Positions 41,223-50,227 of a DNA stretch of 61,665 bases are shown one piece after another. The stretch comes from Sphingomonadaceae bacterium (GTDB lineage Bacteria; Pseudomonadota; Alphaproteobacteria; Sphingomonadales; Sphingomonadaceae), in contig JACVCM010000005.1 in NCBI GenBank assembly GCA_016742125.1, positions 1-61,665 on the forward strand, in the 5' to 3' direction. How positions within the stretch are numbered: the first letter of the stretch is position 1; every line of letters begins with the position of its first letter. The position numbers were made by a program, and so were the translations under genes. The notes beneath the pieces are model-generated. The model worked only from the letters and a program-made list of their open reading frames with translations. It was not told the origin of the DNA and ran no database searches.

Positions 41223-41840
41223 ATGAAACGGGAAATCTCCACCGTCGTGTTCGATGTTGGCAAGGTGCTGTTCGAATGGGATTTGCGGCACCTGTTTGCC
41301 AAGTTGATCGACGACCCACAGGAAGTGGAATGGTTCGTCGCGAATGTCGTCACCCCGCAATGGCATTTCCAGCATGATGCCGGTCGGCCCCTGTCGGATA
41401 TGCTGCCCGAGCGCATTGCCGAATTTCCGGAGCACGCGGCGCTGATCAACGCCTATGCCATGCGGTTCAACGAAACGATCCCCGGTCCTGTTGACGGCTC
41501 GCTGGAAATTGTCGGCGAGCTTGCCGAACGGGGTGTCCCGCTTTTTGCGATCACCAATTTCGGCGCGGAGTTTTGGGACATGTTCCGTCCGACCCAGCCG
41601 ATATTCGACCATTTCGGCGACATCGTCGTATCCGGCGTGGAGAAAATGATGAAGCCCGACCCCGCAATCTACGCGCTGGCGCTGGCGCGTTTCGGCCTCA
41701 GGCCCGGCGAGGCGATTTTCATCGACGACAATCTCGCCAATGTCGAAGCGGCACGGGCAAATGGCTTCCACGGGCATCATTTCAAGAATTCCGTGACGCT
41801 GCGTAGAGAGTTGGTCGCGCTTAACATCCTGCCGGAATAA
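41223..41840 (+). CDS. HAD family phosphatase (YihX-like)
   Basis: This 205-residue HAD protein has motif I FDVGKVLFEWD (Asp11), a helical cap, FAITNFGAEFW (Thr) as motif II, KMMKPDPAIY (Lys), and IFIDDNLANVEAA (motif IV). The F-D-x-G-x-V-L form is like YihX, a sugar-phosphate phosphatase. The substrate is unknown. I chose the ATG at 41223, giving a short leader after the rpmJ terminator. Confidence 0.9.
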   Translation: MKREISTVVFDVGKVLFEWDLRHLFAKLIDDPQEVEWFVANVVTPQWHFQHDAGRPLSDMLPERIAEFPEHAALINAYAMRFNETIPGPVDGSLEIVGELAERGVPLFAITNFGAEFWDMFRPTQPIFDHFGDIVVSGVEKMMKPDPAIYALALARFGLRPGEAIFIDDNLANVEAARANGFHGHHFKNSVTLRRELVALNILPE

Positions 41841-41946
41841 TGGGTTCACGCGGAGAAACAAAAACATCAAGCCGAAGCCTTCCATTCGAGTCCAAGCTGT
41901 GCTTTAGGCCAAGCCGACTCCGCCATCAGCGAAAGATACTTCTCCC

Positions 41947-43155
41947 ATGAATATCCATGAATATCAGGCCAAGGAATTGCTGGCGAAATTTGGCGTTGCC
42001 GTGCCCAAAGGCATCGCCGCGCTAAGCGTCGAGGAAGCCGTCGCCGCCGCAAAGCAACTCCCGGGTCCGCTTTATGTCGTGAAATCGCAAATCCACGCAG
42101 GCGGGCGCGGCAAGGGCAAGTTCAAGGAACTGGGCCCCGATGCCAAGGGCGGGGTTCGCCTTGCCAAAAGCATCGAGGAAGTCGAGGCGCATTCCAAGGA
42201 AATGCTGGGCAACACGCTGGTCACTATCCAGACCGGCGAGGCAGGCAAGCAGGTCAACCGCCTCTACATCACCGATGGCGCTGACATTAAACAGGAATTT
42301 TATCTCGCCTTGCTCGTCGACCGCGCCACCAGCCGGATCGCGGTTGTCGCCTCCACCGAAGGCGGTATGAATATCGAGGATGTCGCGCACGACACGCCTG
42401 GGAAGATCCACACTATCACCATCGATCCGGCCACGGGCCTGATGCCACATCATGGCCGCAGCGTTGCCAAGGCGCTGGGCCTGACCGGCGATCTGGCGAA
42501 GCAGGCGCAGACGGTACTGGCCGGCCTTTATGCCGCCTTCCAGGGCACCGATGCCGAGCAGATCGAGATCAATCCGCTGGCGGTGTGCGAAGGCAAGAAT
42601 GGCGATGAGCTTCTTGTACTCGATGCCAAGGTCGGTTTCGATGGCAATGCGATGTTCCGCCACAAGGATCTGGCCGAATTGCGCGACCTGACCGAAGAGG
42701 ACCCTGCCGAGATCGAGGCATCGGAATATGACCTGGCCTATATCAAGCTCGACGGCAATATCGGCTGCATGGTCAATGGCGCGGGCCTTGCCATGGCGAC
42801 GATGGATATCATCAAGCTGAACGGCGAATTCCCCGCCAACTTCCTCGACGTCGGTGGCGGCGCATCGAAGGAGAAGGTGACGGGCGCGTTCAAGATCATC
42901 CTCAAGGATCCTGCCGTAAAGGGTATCCTCGTCAATATCTTCGGCGGCATCATGAAATGCGACATCATCGCCGACGGCATCGTCGCGGCGGCGAAGGAAG
43001 TGAACCTGTCGGTGCCGCTGGTCGTGCGTCTCGAGGGCACCAATGTGCAGCAGGGTAAGGATATTCTTGCAGGTTCGGGTCTGCCCATCGTGTCGGCCAA
43101 CGACCTTGGCGACGCGGCGGAGAAGATTGTTGCCGAAGTGCGCAAGGCGGCGTAA
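41947..43155 (+). CDS. sucC: Succinyl-CoA synthetase beta subunit
   Basis: This 402-residue ATP-grasp protein has MNIHEYQAKELLAKFGVAVP, HAGGRGKGKFKELG, EINPLAVCEG, DGNIGCMVNGAGLAMATMD, NFLDVGGGASKEKVTGA and NIFGGIMKCDIIADG. It forms succinyl-CoA from succinate with SucD and is part of the TCA cycle. SucD is not adjacent: a coiled-coil gene follows instead. An approximately 100-base leader precedes the start. Confidence 0.97.
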   Translation: MNIHEYQAKELLAKFGVAVPKGIAALSVEEAVAAAKQLPGPLYVVKSQIHAGGRGKGKFKELGPDAKGGVRLAKSIEEVEAHSKEMLGNTLVTIQTGEAGKQVNRLYITDGADIKQEFYLALLVDRATSRIAVVASTEGGMNIEDVAHDTPGKIHTITIDPATGLMPHHGRSVAKALGLTGDLAKQAQTVLAGLYAAFQGTDAEQIEINPLAVCEGKNGDELLVLDAKVGFDGNAMFRHKDLAELRDLTEEDPAEIEASEYDLAYIKLDGNIGCMVNGAGLAMATMDIIKLNGEFPANFLDVGGGASKEKVTGAFKIILKDPAVKGILVNIFGGIMKCDIIADGIVAAAKEVNLSVPLVVRLEGTNVQQGKDILAGSGLPIVSANDLGDAAEKIVAEVRKAA

Positions 43156-43164
43156 GCTTAGGTA

Positions 43165-43407
43165 ATGTCGGAGAATGTTGAAAATCTGGTGCTTGAGCAT
43201 CTGAAGCGCATTCAGGCGTCGCTTGATAGGATGGAACGCCGGATCACCGAACTAACATCGCGCGTTGCCAATCTCGAAAGCGGGCAAGCCGCTATCATGC
43301 AGCATTTGACCCACCTTGCATCTGCCGATGCAGCTCAACAGGTTGCTATCGATCATATCAGCGAACGGTTAGACCGCATCGAGCGTCGTCTCGAACTTAC
43401 AAATTGA
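43165..43407 (+). CDS. Small coiled-coil protein, hypothetical
   Basis: This 80-residue acidic protein is almost entirely a predicted coiled coil, with heptads in LEHLKRIQASLDRMERRITE and ISERLDRIERRLELTN. There is no signal peptide. Such small coiled-coil ORFs are common in sphingomonads. It lies nine bases after sucC and before the etf operon site. The function is unknown. Confidence 0.65.
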   Translation: MSENVENLVLEHLKRIQASLDRMERRITELTSRVANLESGQAAIMQHLTHLASADAAQQVAIDHISERLDRIERRLELTN

Positions 43408-43422
43408 GGTATTGCGAACATC

Positions 43423-43446
43423 CTTGACGTTCACGTAAACGTCAAG
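43423..43446 (+). promoter_or_regulatory. LiuR-like (MerR family) palindrome before etfBA
   Basis: A perfect inverted repeat, CTTGACGTT-CACGTA-AACGTCAAG, lies 66 bases before etfB. It includes a good -35-like TTGACG. The TTGACGTT/AACGTCAA arms resemble motifs described for LiuR-type MerR regulators of branched-chain amino-acid catabolism. I recall this from memory; a motif search is needed. Confidence 0.65.
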
Positions 43447-43511
43447 CATAGGCGCGTTGAATTCCGGCGGGCATCAACCCGCCACCTGAGTCGGTAAGGA
43501 AGGATGTACAC

Positions 43512-44258
43512 ATGAAAATCCTCGTGCCCGTAAAGCGGGTCATCGATTATAATGTAAAGCCGCGGGTCAAGTCCGATGGCACCGGCGTCGATCTCGCCAA
43601 TGTCAAGATGAGCATGAACCCGTTCGACGAAATCGCGGTGGAGGAAGCACTGCGTCTGAAGGAAAAGGGCGCGGCGGCGGAAGTCGTGGCCGTTTCCATC
43701 GGCCCGGACAAGGCACAGGAAACATTGCGCACTGCGCTCGCCATGGGCGCCGACCGGGCCATCCTCGTGGTTGCCGAAGACGTAGAGCCCTTGGGCGTCG
43801 CCAAGATCCTTGCCAAGATTGTCGAGGAAGAAGCCCCCGGCCTTGTCATCCTCGGCAAGCAGGCGATTGACGATGACAGCAACCAGACCGGCCAGATGCT
43901 CGCCGCGCTGACCGGGCGTCCGCAGGGCACCTTTGCCTCGAAGGTAGAGGTCAAGGGCGACGCGGTCGAAGTGACCCGCGAAGTCGATGGCGGTCTTGAA
44001 ACCGTATCGCTGAAGACACCCGCGATCGTCACCACCGACCTTCGGTTGAATGAGCCGCGCTATGCGAGCCTGCCCAATATCATGAAGGCGAAGTCCAAGC
44101 CGCTCGCGCAGAAGACGCCTGCCGATTATGGGGTCGATGTCTCGCCGCGCCTGAAGACGCTGAAAGTGACAGAGCCGCCGGTGCGCAGCGCGGGCATCAA
44201 GGTTGCCGACGTCGACGCGCTGGTCGCGAAACTCAAGGAACTGGGAGTAACAGCATGA
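43512..44258 (+). CDS. etfB: Electron transfer flavoprotein beta subunit
   Basis: This 248-residue EtfB has MKILVPVKRVIDYNVKPRVK, MSMNPFDEIAVEEALRLKEKG, the AMP-binding LGKQAIDDDSNQTGQMLAA and the recognition-loop region RLNEPRYASLPNIMKAK. With EtfA it carries electrons from acyl-CoA and other dehydrogenases to ETF-ubiquinone oxidoreductase. Its stop overlaps the etfA start (ATGA). Confidence 0.97.
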   Translation: MKILVPVKRVIDYNVKPRVKSDGTGVDLANVKMSMNPFDEIAVEEALRLKEKGAAAEVVAVSIGPDKAQETLRTALAMGADRAILVVAEDVEPLGVAKILAKIVEEEAPGLVILGKQAIDDDSNQTGQMLAALTGRPQGTFASKVEVKGDAVEVTREVDGGLETVSLKTPAIVTTDLRLNEPRYASLPNIMKAKSKPLAQKTPADYGVDVSPRLKTLKVTEPPVRSAGIKVADVDALVAKLKELGVTA

Positions 44259-45184
44259 GTGTTCTGGTCTGGGTCGAACATGACAATGCGTCGGTCAAGG
44301 ACGCAACGCTGGCTGCGGTAACCGCTGCGGGCAAGCTGGGCGAGGTGCATGCGCTGGTTGCAGGTTCAGGCTGCGGTGCTGCCGCGGATGCTGCTGCAAA
44401 GATTGCAGGGGTCGGCAAGGTACTGGTCGCCGACGATGCGGCTTATGGTCACGCGCTCGCCGAGAATGTTGCGCCTCTGGTGGCGGGGCTGATGTCGAAT
44501 TACGACGCCTTTGTCGCGCCTGCCACCTCGAACGGCAAGAATATCGCGCCGCGCGTAGCTGCCCTGCTCGACGTCATGCAGATCTCCGACATTTTGTCGG
44601 TCGAAAGCGCCGACACTTTCACCCGTCCGATTTATGCCGGCAATGCTATCGCGACGGTGCAATCGTCGGATGCGAAAAAGGTCATCACGGTACGCGGCAC
44701 CGCCTTTGCCAAAGCAGACGCGACCGGCGGCTCGGCCTCCGTCGAAGCGGTTTCGGGTAGCGGCGATGCAGGGCTTTCGAGCTTCGTCTCGGCAGAGATC
44801 GCAAAGCAGGAGCGCCCCGAACTGACCAGCGCCAAGATCATCGTGTCGGGCGGCCGTGCATTGAAGGACGCCGACACTTTTGCATCGACCATATTGCCGC
44901 TCGCCGACAAGCTCGGCGCCGGTGTTGGCGCAAGCCGAGCGGCGGTCGACGCAGGCTATGTCCCCAACGACTATCAGGTCGGCCAGACCGGCAAGATCGT
45001 CGCTCCCGAAGTCTATATCGCCGTCGGCATCTCTGGCGCGATCCAGCATCTGGCGGGCATGAAGGACAGCAAGGTCATTGTTGCGATCAACAAGGACGAG
45101 GATGCACCGATCTTCCAGGTTGCCGATATAGGGCTGGTGGGCGACCTTTACACTGTGGTTCCGGAGCTGGTCAGCAAGCTGTAA
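44255..45184 (+). CDS. etfA: Electron transfer flavoprotein alpha subunit
   Basis: This 309-residue EtfA has the FAD-binding C-terminal domain: GGRALKDADTFASTILPLAD, GASRAAVDAGYVPNDYQVGQTGKIVAPEVYIAVGISGAIQH and INKDEDAPIFQVADIGLVGD. It binds FAD and dimerises with EtfB. The pair lies behind a LiuR-like palindrome, and a terminator follows. Confidence 0.97.
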   Translation: MSVLVWVEHDNASVKDATLAAVTAAGKLGEVHALVAGSGCGAAADAAAKIAGVGKVLVADDAAYGHALAENVAPLVAGLMSNYDAFVAPATSNGKNIAPRVAALLDVMQISDILSVESADTFTRPIYAGNAIATVQSSDAKKVITVRGTAFAKADATGGSASVEAVSGSGDAGLSSFVSAEIAKQERPELTSAKIIVSGGRALKDADTFASTILPLADKLGAGVGASRAAVDAGYVPNDYQVGQTGKIVAPEVYIAVGISGAIQHLAGMKDSKVIVAINKDEDAPIFQVADIGLVGDLYTVVPELVSKL

Positions 45185-45209
45185 ATCATTGCACATGTGA
45201 AAATGCGAC

Positions 45210-45235
45210 GGGCGGCCGGAAACGGCCGCCCTTTT
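45210..45235 (+). terminator. Terminator of the etfBA operon
   Basis: A perfect GGGCGGCC/GGCCGCCC stem with a six-base loop is followed by TTTT. It begins 26 bases past the etfA stop. Confidence 0.9.
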
Positions 45236-45273
45236 GCTTGTGCGATATGTTTGCGTATCGTAAACCTTTGGCC

Positions 45274-46176
45274 ATGCACGATAAAGCCATAGCCGCAACG
45301 GCATTCTTCGCTCTGATCACGCCTTCATTCGCATATGCCGCAAAACCGCCCCTCCAGTTGAAACCGACCAGCGCTTGGCAGGTCGATTATGCCAACGATC
45401 ATTGTCGTCTGGCCCGTCAGTTCGGCGAGGGCGATGACGTGGTTCACGCAACGTTCGACCGATATGGGCCGGGCGAATATTTCCGGCTGACGCTGGCGGG
45501 CAACCCGATGAGAACGGCAGTTCAAAAGGCAGATGCGACGGTTCAATTCGGCCCAGTCGAGAAAGAACAACAGCTGTACTTTTTCAACGGTTATCTCGGT
45601 AAGATGCCAGCTCTGGTGTTTGCCAGCGGCGCAAGGGTCGCCCCGCCCAGCGACAGCGAGCTGCTGGCAATCCAGAACCGCGGTAAGGATGATGAGTGGA
45701 TCGAACTCGCGCAGATCAGCGAGGAACGGCACAAGGCGATCAAATATCTGACCGTGGGTAAACCGCTTCGCCGCGCGGTCACACTGGAAACCGGTTCGAT
45801 GCGCAAGCCATTCGCCGCCATGGACAGCTGCATCGATAATCTGGTGGCGTCCTGGGGAGTCGATGTCGAGAAGCACAAATCCCTCAGCCGATCGGTCGTG
45901 CCGAAGCAGTCGCCGGGTCGATGGATCGTTTCGTCGGATTATCCGCTGGATATGCTCAGCGTCGGCCAGCCCGCGATTGTCGAGTTCCGGCTAAGCGTCG
46001 GCGCAGATGGCATGCCGACTGCCTGCCACATCCAGTCGACGACACGGCCGAAGGAATTTGATGATGCAGTGTGCAGATCGGTGATGCGTCGCGCGCGATT
46101 CGAGCCTGCTCTTGACGCAGAAGGCAAGCCGCTGGCTTCCTATTATCGCAACACCGTACGGTTTCAGCTTCCATAA
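45274..46176 (+). CDS. Periplasmic TonB C-terminal-domain protein
   Basis: This 300-residue protein has a signal peptide (KAIAATAFFALITPSFAYA) and a C-terminal TonB-like domain: VEFRLSVGADGMPTACHIQST...FDDAVCRSVMRRARFEPALDAEGKPL. There is no proline-rich spacer, so it is not a canonical TonB motor protein but one of the exported TonB_C proteins common in sphingomonads. Two cysteines may form a disulfide. The function is uncertain. Confidence 0.75.
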   Translation: MHDKAIAATAFFALITPSFAYAAKPPLQLKPTSAWQVDYANDHCRLARQFGEGDDVVHATFDRYGPGEYFRLTLAGNPMRTAVQKADATVQFGPVEKEQQLYFFNGYLGKMPALVFASGARVAPPSDSELLAIQNRGKDDEWIELAQISEERHKAIKYLTVGKPLRRAVTLETGSMRKPFAAMDSCIDNLVASWGVDVEKHKSLSRSVVPKQSPGRWIVSSDYPLDMLSVGQPAIVEFRLSVGADGMPTACHIQSTTRPKEFDDAVCRSVMRRARFEPALDAEGKPLASYYRNTVRFQLP

Positions 46177-46231
46177 GGAATGCAGAGGTCGGCGCTTGCG
46201 CTGCTGCGGCAAATGAACGAAGGGCCACGCT

Positions 46232-47029
46232 ATGATCACCGTCGCCATTTCCGCCACGCTCAACTACCATCTCCCGCAACCCGCCGACGTCCTGCTGGCG
46301 GTCGGGGCCATTCCCAATATGGACGACCAGCGGCTCGTGACCGACCTGCCCAGGGTCAAAGGCGATTGTTCGCCGCTCAAAACCATTGAGGGGATGGACG
46401 GTCTGGGCCGAAGGACCTGGCTGCATGCCCAGGGACGCATCGACATCAGTTATACCGCAACCGTCGCCATCGACCGTGCGGCCACAAGCATCGCAGGGCT
46501 CGATGCGGTCCCGCATGCCGACCTGCCCCCTGCCTATATCCAGTATCTGATGCCCAGCCGTTACTGCCCGTCGGACAAGCATGAGAATTTCGTCACCACA
46601 CGCTTCGACGGCGCAAGCAAGGGCGACCGGATTCTGCAGATGGCCGACTGGATTCACAGCTATGTCGAATATGCGCCAGGCTTTTCCCCTATCGGCGCCA
46701 CAGCGACCGATACCTTCATTTCCCGTCGCGGCGTGTGCCGGGATTTCGCGCATCTGCTGATCGCTTTCGCCCGCGCGGCGGATGTGCCGGCGCGGATGGT
46801 GTCGGTCTATGGCCTTGGCGTCGATCCGCCCGATTTCCACGCTGTCGTCGAAGTCTATCTCGACGGGCGCTGGCATCTTGTCGACCCTACCCGCCTCGCG
46901 CCCGAGGAAAATCTGGTCCGCATCGCCGTGGGCCGCGATGCGACCGATATCAGCTTCATGACGATTTTCGGAACAGCAGAGATGATTTCGCAGTCGGTGA
47001 TGGTCGAAAAGGCGGTCTTGCCAGATTAG
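46232..47029 (+). CDS. Transglutaminase-like cysteine protease/peptidase family protein
   Basis: This 265-residue protein has the transglutaminase triad: Cys in RRGVCRDFAHL, His in PPDFHAVVEVYL, and Asp in WHLVDPTRLA. The N-terminal part matches bacterial transglutaminase-like N domains. Such proteins act as peptidases or amide-forming enzymes; the natural substrate is unknown. No signal peptide is obvious. It sits next to a toxin-antitoxin pair. Confidence 0.9.
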   Translation: MITVAISATLNYHLPQPADVLLAVGAIPNMDDQRLVTDLPRVKGDCSPLKTIEGMDGLGRRTWLHAQGRIDISYTATVAIDRAATSIAGLDAVPHADLPPAYIQYLMPSRYCPSDKHENFVTTRFDGASKGDRILQMADWIHSYVEYAPGFSPIGATATDTFISRRGVCRDFAHLLIAFARAADVPARMVSVYGLGVDPPDFHAVVEVYLDGRWHLVDPTRLAPEENLVRIAVGRDATDISFMTIFGTAEMISQSVMVEKAVLPD

Positions 47030-47038
47030 CGTACGCAT

Positions 47039-47046
47039 GTTATAAC
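47039..47046 (+). promoter_or_regulatory. Candidate -10/operator of the MazE-Doc locus
   Basis: GTTATAAC is an eight-base palindrome containing the -10-like TATAAC. It lies 6 bases before the antitoxin ATG, so the transcript may start at or very near the start codon (leaderless). CTTGCC at 47017-47022 is a possible -35. Confidence 0.45.
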
Positions 47047-47052
47047 GCGCGT

Positions 47053-47280
47053 ATGAACAAGCCGCTTAAAATCATCAAGGTCGGAAACAGCGCAGGCATG
47101 ATTCTGCCCAAGGAGATACTTGCCAAGCTGCGCGTGTCATTGGGTGACGATGTCTATGTCACCGAAACCGCTAACGGTATCCACCTTACGCCAAGCGACC
47201 CCGGCTTCGAGGCGAAGATGGCACTTGCGGAAAAAATCATGCGCGAGGATCGCGATATTTTGCATGTGCTGGCGCAGTAA
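47053..47280 (+). CDS. AbrB/MazE-like antitoxin
   Basis: This 75-residue SpoVT/AbrB-fold protein has LKIIKVGNSAGMILPKEILAKLRVSLGDDVYV, the swapped-hairpin DNA-binding domain, and an acidic C-terminal tail. It precedes a Doc toxin by nine bases, replacing the Phd antitoxin usually found with Doc. Likely represses its own promoter. The start at 47053 is the only sensible ATG; a longer frame overlaps the transglutaminase gene. Confidence 0.9.
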   Translation: MNKPLKIIKVGNSAGMILPKEILAKLRVSLGDDVYVTETANGIHLTPSDPGFEAKMALAEKIMREDRDILHVLAQ

Positions 47281-47289
47281 GCGCAACCC

Positions 47290-47685
47290 ATGAACGACGA
47301 AATCCGTATTGAGCCACATTGGCTCGACGCCCGCGATGCGCTCGCTATCCACGATCGGCAGATTGCCGAACATGGCGGAATTAGCGGGGTGCGCGATGCA
47401 AATTTGCTCGATTCTGCTTTAGCAAGACCTGTGAACCAGTGGAATTACGGGGCCGATGACCCTGCGGCGCTAGCGGCCGCCTATGCCTATGGCGTTGCCC
47501 GCAACCATCCGTTTGCCGACGGCAACAAGCGCACGGCTTGGGTGCTTGCGCGTCTATTTCTTGCCCTGAACGGTCATGTGCTCGCCTTCAATCAAGCCGA
47601 TGCAACGCAAATGGTGCTCGCCCTTGCCGCAGGCGAACTGTCCGAAAATGAGCTCACCGACTGGTTCCGTCAACATATTACCTAA
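47290..47685 (+). CDS. Doc-family death-on-curing toxin
   Basis: This 131-residue Fic/Doc protein has the complete motif HPFADGNKRT (73-82) that positions ATP. Doc toxins phosphorylate EF-Tu and stop translation. The upstream gene is an AbrB/MazE-like antitoxin rather than Phd. It appears intact. Its stop overlaps the convergent DUF885-like gene stop by four bases. Confidence 0.93.
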   Translation: MNDEIRIEPHWLDARDALAIHDRQIAEHGGISGVRDANLLDSALARPVNQWNYGADDPAALAAAYAYGVARNHPFADGNKRTAWVLARLFLALNGHVLAFNQADATQMVLALAAGELSENELTDWFRQHIT

Positions 47686-49013
47686 GGCAGCAAATCCGCC
47701 GGCTGAGTCGGTTCGCTCAACAGTTTCTCCATCCGCCGCCAGCGCTCCGCGCGATCGGGGCCGTTTTGACTGGAACCGGCACGCTCGATATAGGCGCGGA
47801 CCAGATCCTTGCCCCAACCGTAATTGATTACATAGCTGCGATAATGGTCGGTGAAGGCTACCTGCTGCTCGGCACGCTTGGGGGAGAGCAGCTGATATTT
47901 CTGTGTCAGTTCCAGCGCCCTTGCACGCGTCACCTCACCATCGAGATACATTTTGGCGATTGTAAGCCTCGCCCCCGACAATGCCTCGGTCATCTGTTGC
48001 ATCTGCCAATAAGCTTCCGCCGTTTTCGGGTCGAGCCCCGCCAGTGGATAGAGGACATCGCGCTCGAATGCCAAACGCTCCGGCCCCGGAAAGGCGAGGT
48101 CGATGCCATAATTCGCGCTGCCCTCTGACAGCACGCTGGTCGGGCTGTAGAGCGGGTTGACCTCATATTCCTTCCAGCCCTTCTCCCGGGCCAGTTTCTG
48201 TTCGACCATCAGGTTCAGTACATGATGCCCCGGATAACCCTCATGGCAGCCCAGATCGACAGCACGGCTGATGCGGATGGGAAGGTCGGTGTTTATCTGG
48301 ATCAGGCTTTTGTAGTTGCCCTTGTAATAATTATAGCCTGACCAGGTCTTGCCGGTCACGAACTCCATCGTGAATGTCTCGCCCGGTGGCAGGGCGATAT
48401 GTTCTGCCGTGCGCTTCCTGCACTCGGCGATTGCGGCATCGAACACGGCTTGCAACCGCTCCTTGGGGATTGTGTAACGCTCGTTAAAGGCATCGACCCG
48501 CACAGCCAGCGCGCCCTCACCCGGTATCAGTCTTTCCAGACTGCCAAGGATGGTGTCGTAATGGCTGAGCGGCTTAAGGTCGGGCACAGTCGCAAACTGT
48601 CCCCTTGCTTCTTCCAGAAAGCTGAATTTGCGTCCCTGCAGCATCTGCAACCGGGTTTCCGCGGCGGTCAGCATGCCGCGCAAGGCTATGACGCGCCGGC
48701 GGTCGCCGTCGTTCGATATCGTCGGCAGCGCACCATCTATCCGTCCCATGAGCGTGCGGGCCTCGACAACCAGCACTTCGAGCGGGCGGGGATTTGCTTT
48801 GGCCGCCTCCTGCAATGCAGCAGGGCCGTAATAGGCATCGACCCACTCGGCTTCATGCGTGCCCGCTTCCAGGGTCAGCCTGATATAGGCATCGGCAATC
48901 TCTCCGACGACATTCGCAGGTGCCGGAGCTTCCCTGACCGATGTCTCGATCCTGCCCGCTGCACAAGCCGACAGTGCCAGGGCAATCGGCAATATGACCG
49001 ACCTTATCGTCAT
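47682..49013 (-). CDS. DUF885-like metallopeptidase lipoprotein
   Basis: This 443-residue protein has a lipobox-like signal (MTIRSVILPIALALSAC) and the metal-binding motif CHEGYPGHHV seen in DUF885 peptidase-like proteins. A conserved Glu lies downstream in VLSEGSANYG. It is predicted to be anchored in the envelope. The ATG at 49013 overlaps the nhaA stop by ATGA; frames that extend further into nhaA are not real. Peptidase activity is inferred. Confidence 0.85.
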   Translation of the reverse strand: MTIRSVILPIALALSACAAGRIETSVREAPAPANVVGEIADAYIRLTLEAGTHEAEWVDAYYGPAALQEAAKANPRPLEVLVVEARTLMGRIDGALPTISNDGDRRRVIALRGMLTAAETRLQMLQGRKFSFLEEARGQFATVPDLKPLSHYDTILGSLERLIPGEGALAVRVDAFNERYTIPKERLQAVFDAAIAECRKRTAEHIALPPGETFTMEFVTGKTWSGYNYYKGNYKSLIQINTDLPIRISRAVDLGCHEGYPGHHVLNLMVEQKLAREKGWKEYEVNPLYSPTSVLSEGSANYGIDLAFPGPERLAFERDVLYPLAGLDPKTAEAYWQMQQMTEALSGARLTIAKMYLDGEVTRARALELTQKYQLLSPKRAEQQVAFTDHYRSYVINYGWGKDLVRAYIERAGSSQNGPDRAERWRRMEKLLSEPTQPADLLP

Positions 49014-50227
49014 AGGTCCTGATGCGACTTCGGTGCGGACAGCCGCAGCAACAGATATCCGACGATTGCGGAAAGCAAAGACCCGGTCAGCACGCCGATC
49101 TTGACCGCATCGCCCTGCGCCGTATCGGTAAAGGCAAGGCCGCCGATGAACAGGCTCATCGTGAAGCCGATCCCGCAGAGCAGCGAAACGCCGTAGACCT
49201 GCGCCCAGCTTGCATCTTTCGGGCGCGACGCGAGGCCCAGTCTGACCGTCGCCCAGACACTGCCGAAAATCCCGATCTGCTTGCCGAGGAAAAGCCCCAG
49301 CGCAATGCCCAGGGGTAGCGGCTGAAGCAGCGAATCGACCCCGACGCCTTCCAGCGACACGCCGGCATTGGCAAATCCGAAAAGCGGAACAATGAAAAAG
49401 GCGACCGGCTTCACAAGCGCATGTTCCAGCCTGTGCAGCGCGGAGTCTTCTGCATCGGGTGCTGCAATCGTCCGGCGAAAGGGAATGGCAAATGCCGCCA
49501 TGACCCCTGCGATCGTGGCGTGGACGCCGGACAGCAGCGTCGCATACCACAGCAGCCCGGCCAGAATCAGATATGGCCAGAGTATGTTTACCTTCATCCG
49601 GTTCAGTCCCATCATCGCCAGCCAGATTATTGCCGCCGACACCAACGCCATGGTGTTCAGCTCAGCAGTATAGAATAGCGCGATGATTGCGACCGCCCCC
49701 ATATCGTCGACAATGGCCACCGTGGTCAGAAATAGCTTCAGCGACGCCGGCGCGCGGCTGCCCAGCAGAGCGAGGACCCCTATGGCAAAGGCTATGTCGG
49801 TTGCGGCCGGTATCGCCCAACCCCGTATCAGCGCAGCTTCGTCCCCCGCAATGGCCAGATAGATTGCCGCCGGTGCAACCATACCCGCCACCGCCGCAAT
49901 GACTGGAAGCGTCCTATCGGCCCATGTCGACAGATGCCCGTCGACAAATTCGCGCTTGATCTCAAGTCCGACCAGCAGGAAAAAAATCGCCATCAGCCCG
50001 TCATTGATCCACAGATGAACGGTCATCGGCCCAAGCTTGGGTGTCAATTCCGGTCCGGTAACCGCGTGGACGAAATGGAAATAGCCTGCCGACCAAGGCG
50101 AATTTGCGACGAGCATCGCCAGCGCGGCTGCCGCCATCAGCAATATTCCGCCGGCCGCCTCGCTTGCCAGAAACTCCCGCAGCGCCGAACCGCTACCACG
50201 TTGTTTACCGCGTTCCTTCATGGTCAT
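49010..50227 (-). CDS. nhaA: Na+/H+ antiporter NhaA
   Basis: This 405-residue, twelve-helix antiporter has the ion-binding aspartates in TTVAIVDDMGAVAIIALFY and the structural GWAIPAATDIAFAIGVLALLG and EIKREFVDGHLS. It exchanges sodium for protons in pH and salt balance. It is coupled to the DUF885-like gene. Length is typical for the alphaproteobacterial form. Confidence 0.96.
   Translation of the reverse strand: MTMKERGKQRGSGSALREFLASEAAGGILLMAAAALAMLVANSPWSAGYFHFVHAVTGPELTPKLGPMTVHLWINDGLMAIFFLLVGLEIKREFVDGHLSTWADRTLPVIAAVAGMVAPAAIYLAIAGDEAALIRGWAIPAATDIAFAIGVLALLGSRAPASLKLFLTTVAIVDDMGAVAIIALFYTAELNTMALVSAAIIWLAMMGLNRMKVNILWPYLILAGLLWYATLLSGVHATIAGVMAAFAIPFRRTIAAPDAEDSALHRLEHALVKPVAFFIVPLFGFANAGVSLEGVGVDSLLQPLPLGIALGLFLGKQIGIFGSVWATVRLGLASRPKDASWAQVYGVSLLCGIGFTMSLFIGGLAFTDTAQGDAVKIGVLTGSLLSAIVGYLLLRLSAPKSHQDL

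Noticed and set aside
42022..43200. Long minus-strand open frame across sucC
   Set aside because: It runs antisense to a complete sucC with unmistakable motifs. Its translation is His/Arg-rich with no recognisable domain. GC-rich codon bias creates such frames.
49014..49550. Extended N-terminus for the DUF885-like gene, reaching into nhaA
   Set aside because: The extension lies antisense-frame inside nhaA coding sequence, has low-complexity residues, and would remove the lipoprotein signal that starts at 49013.
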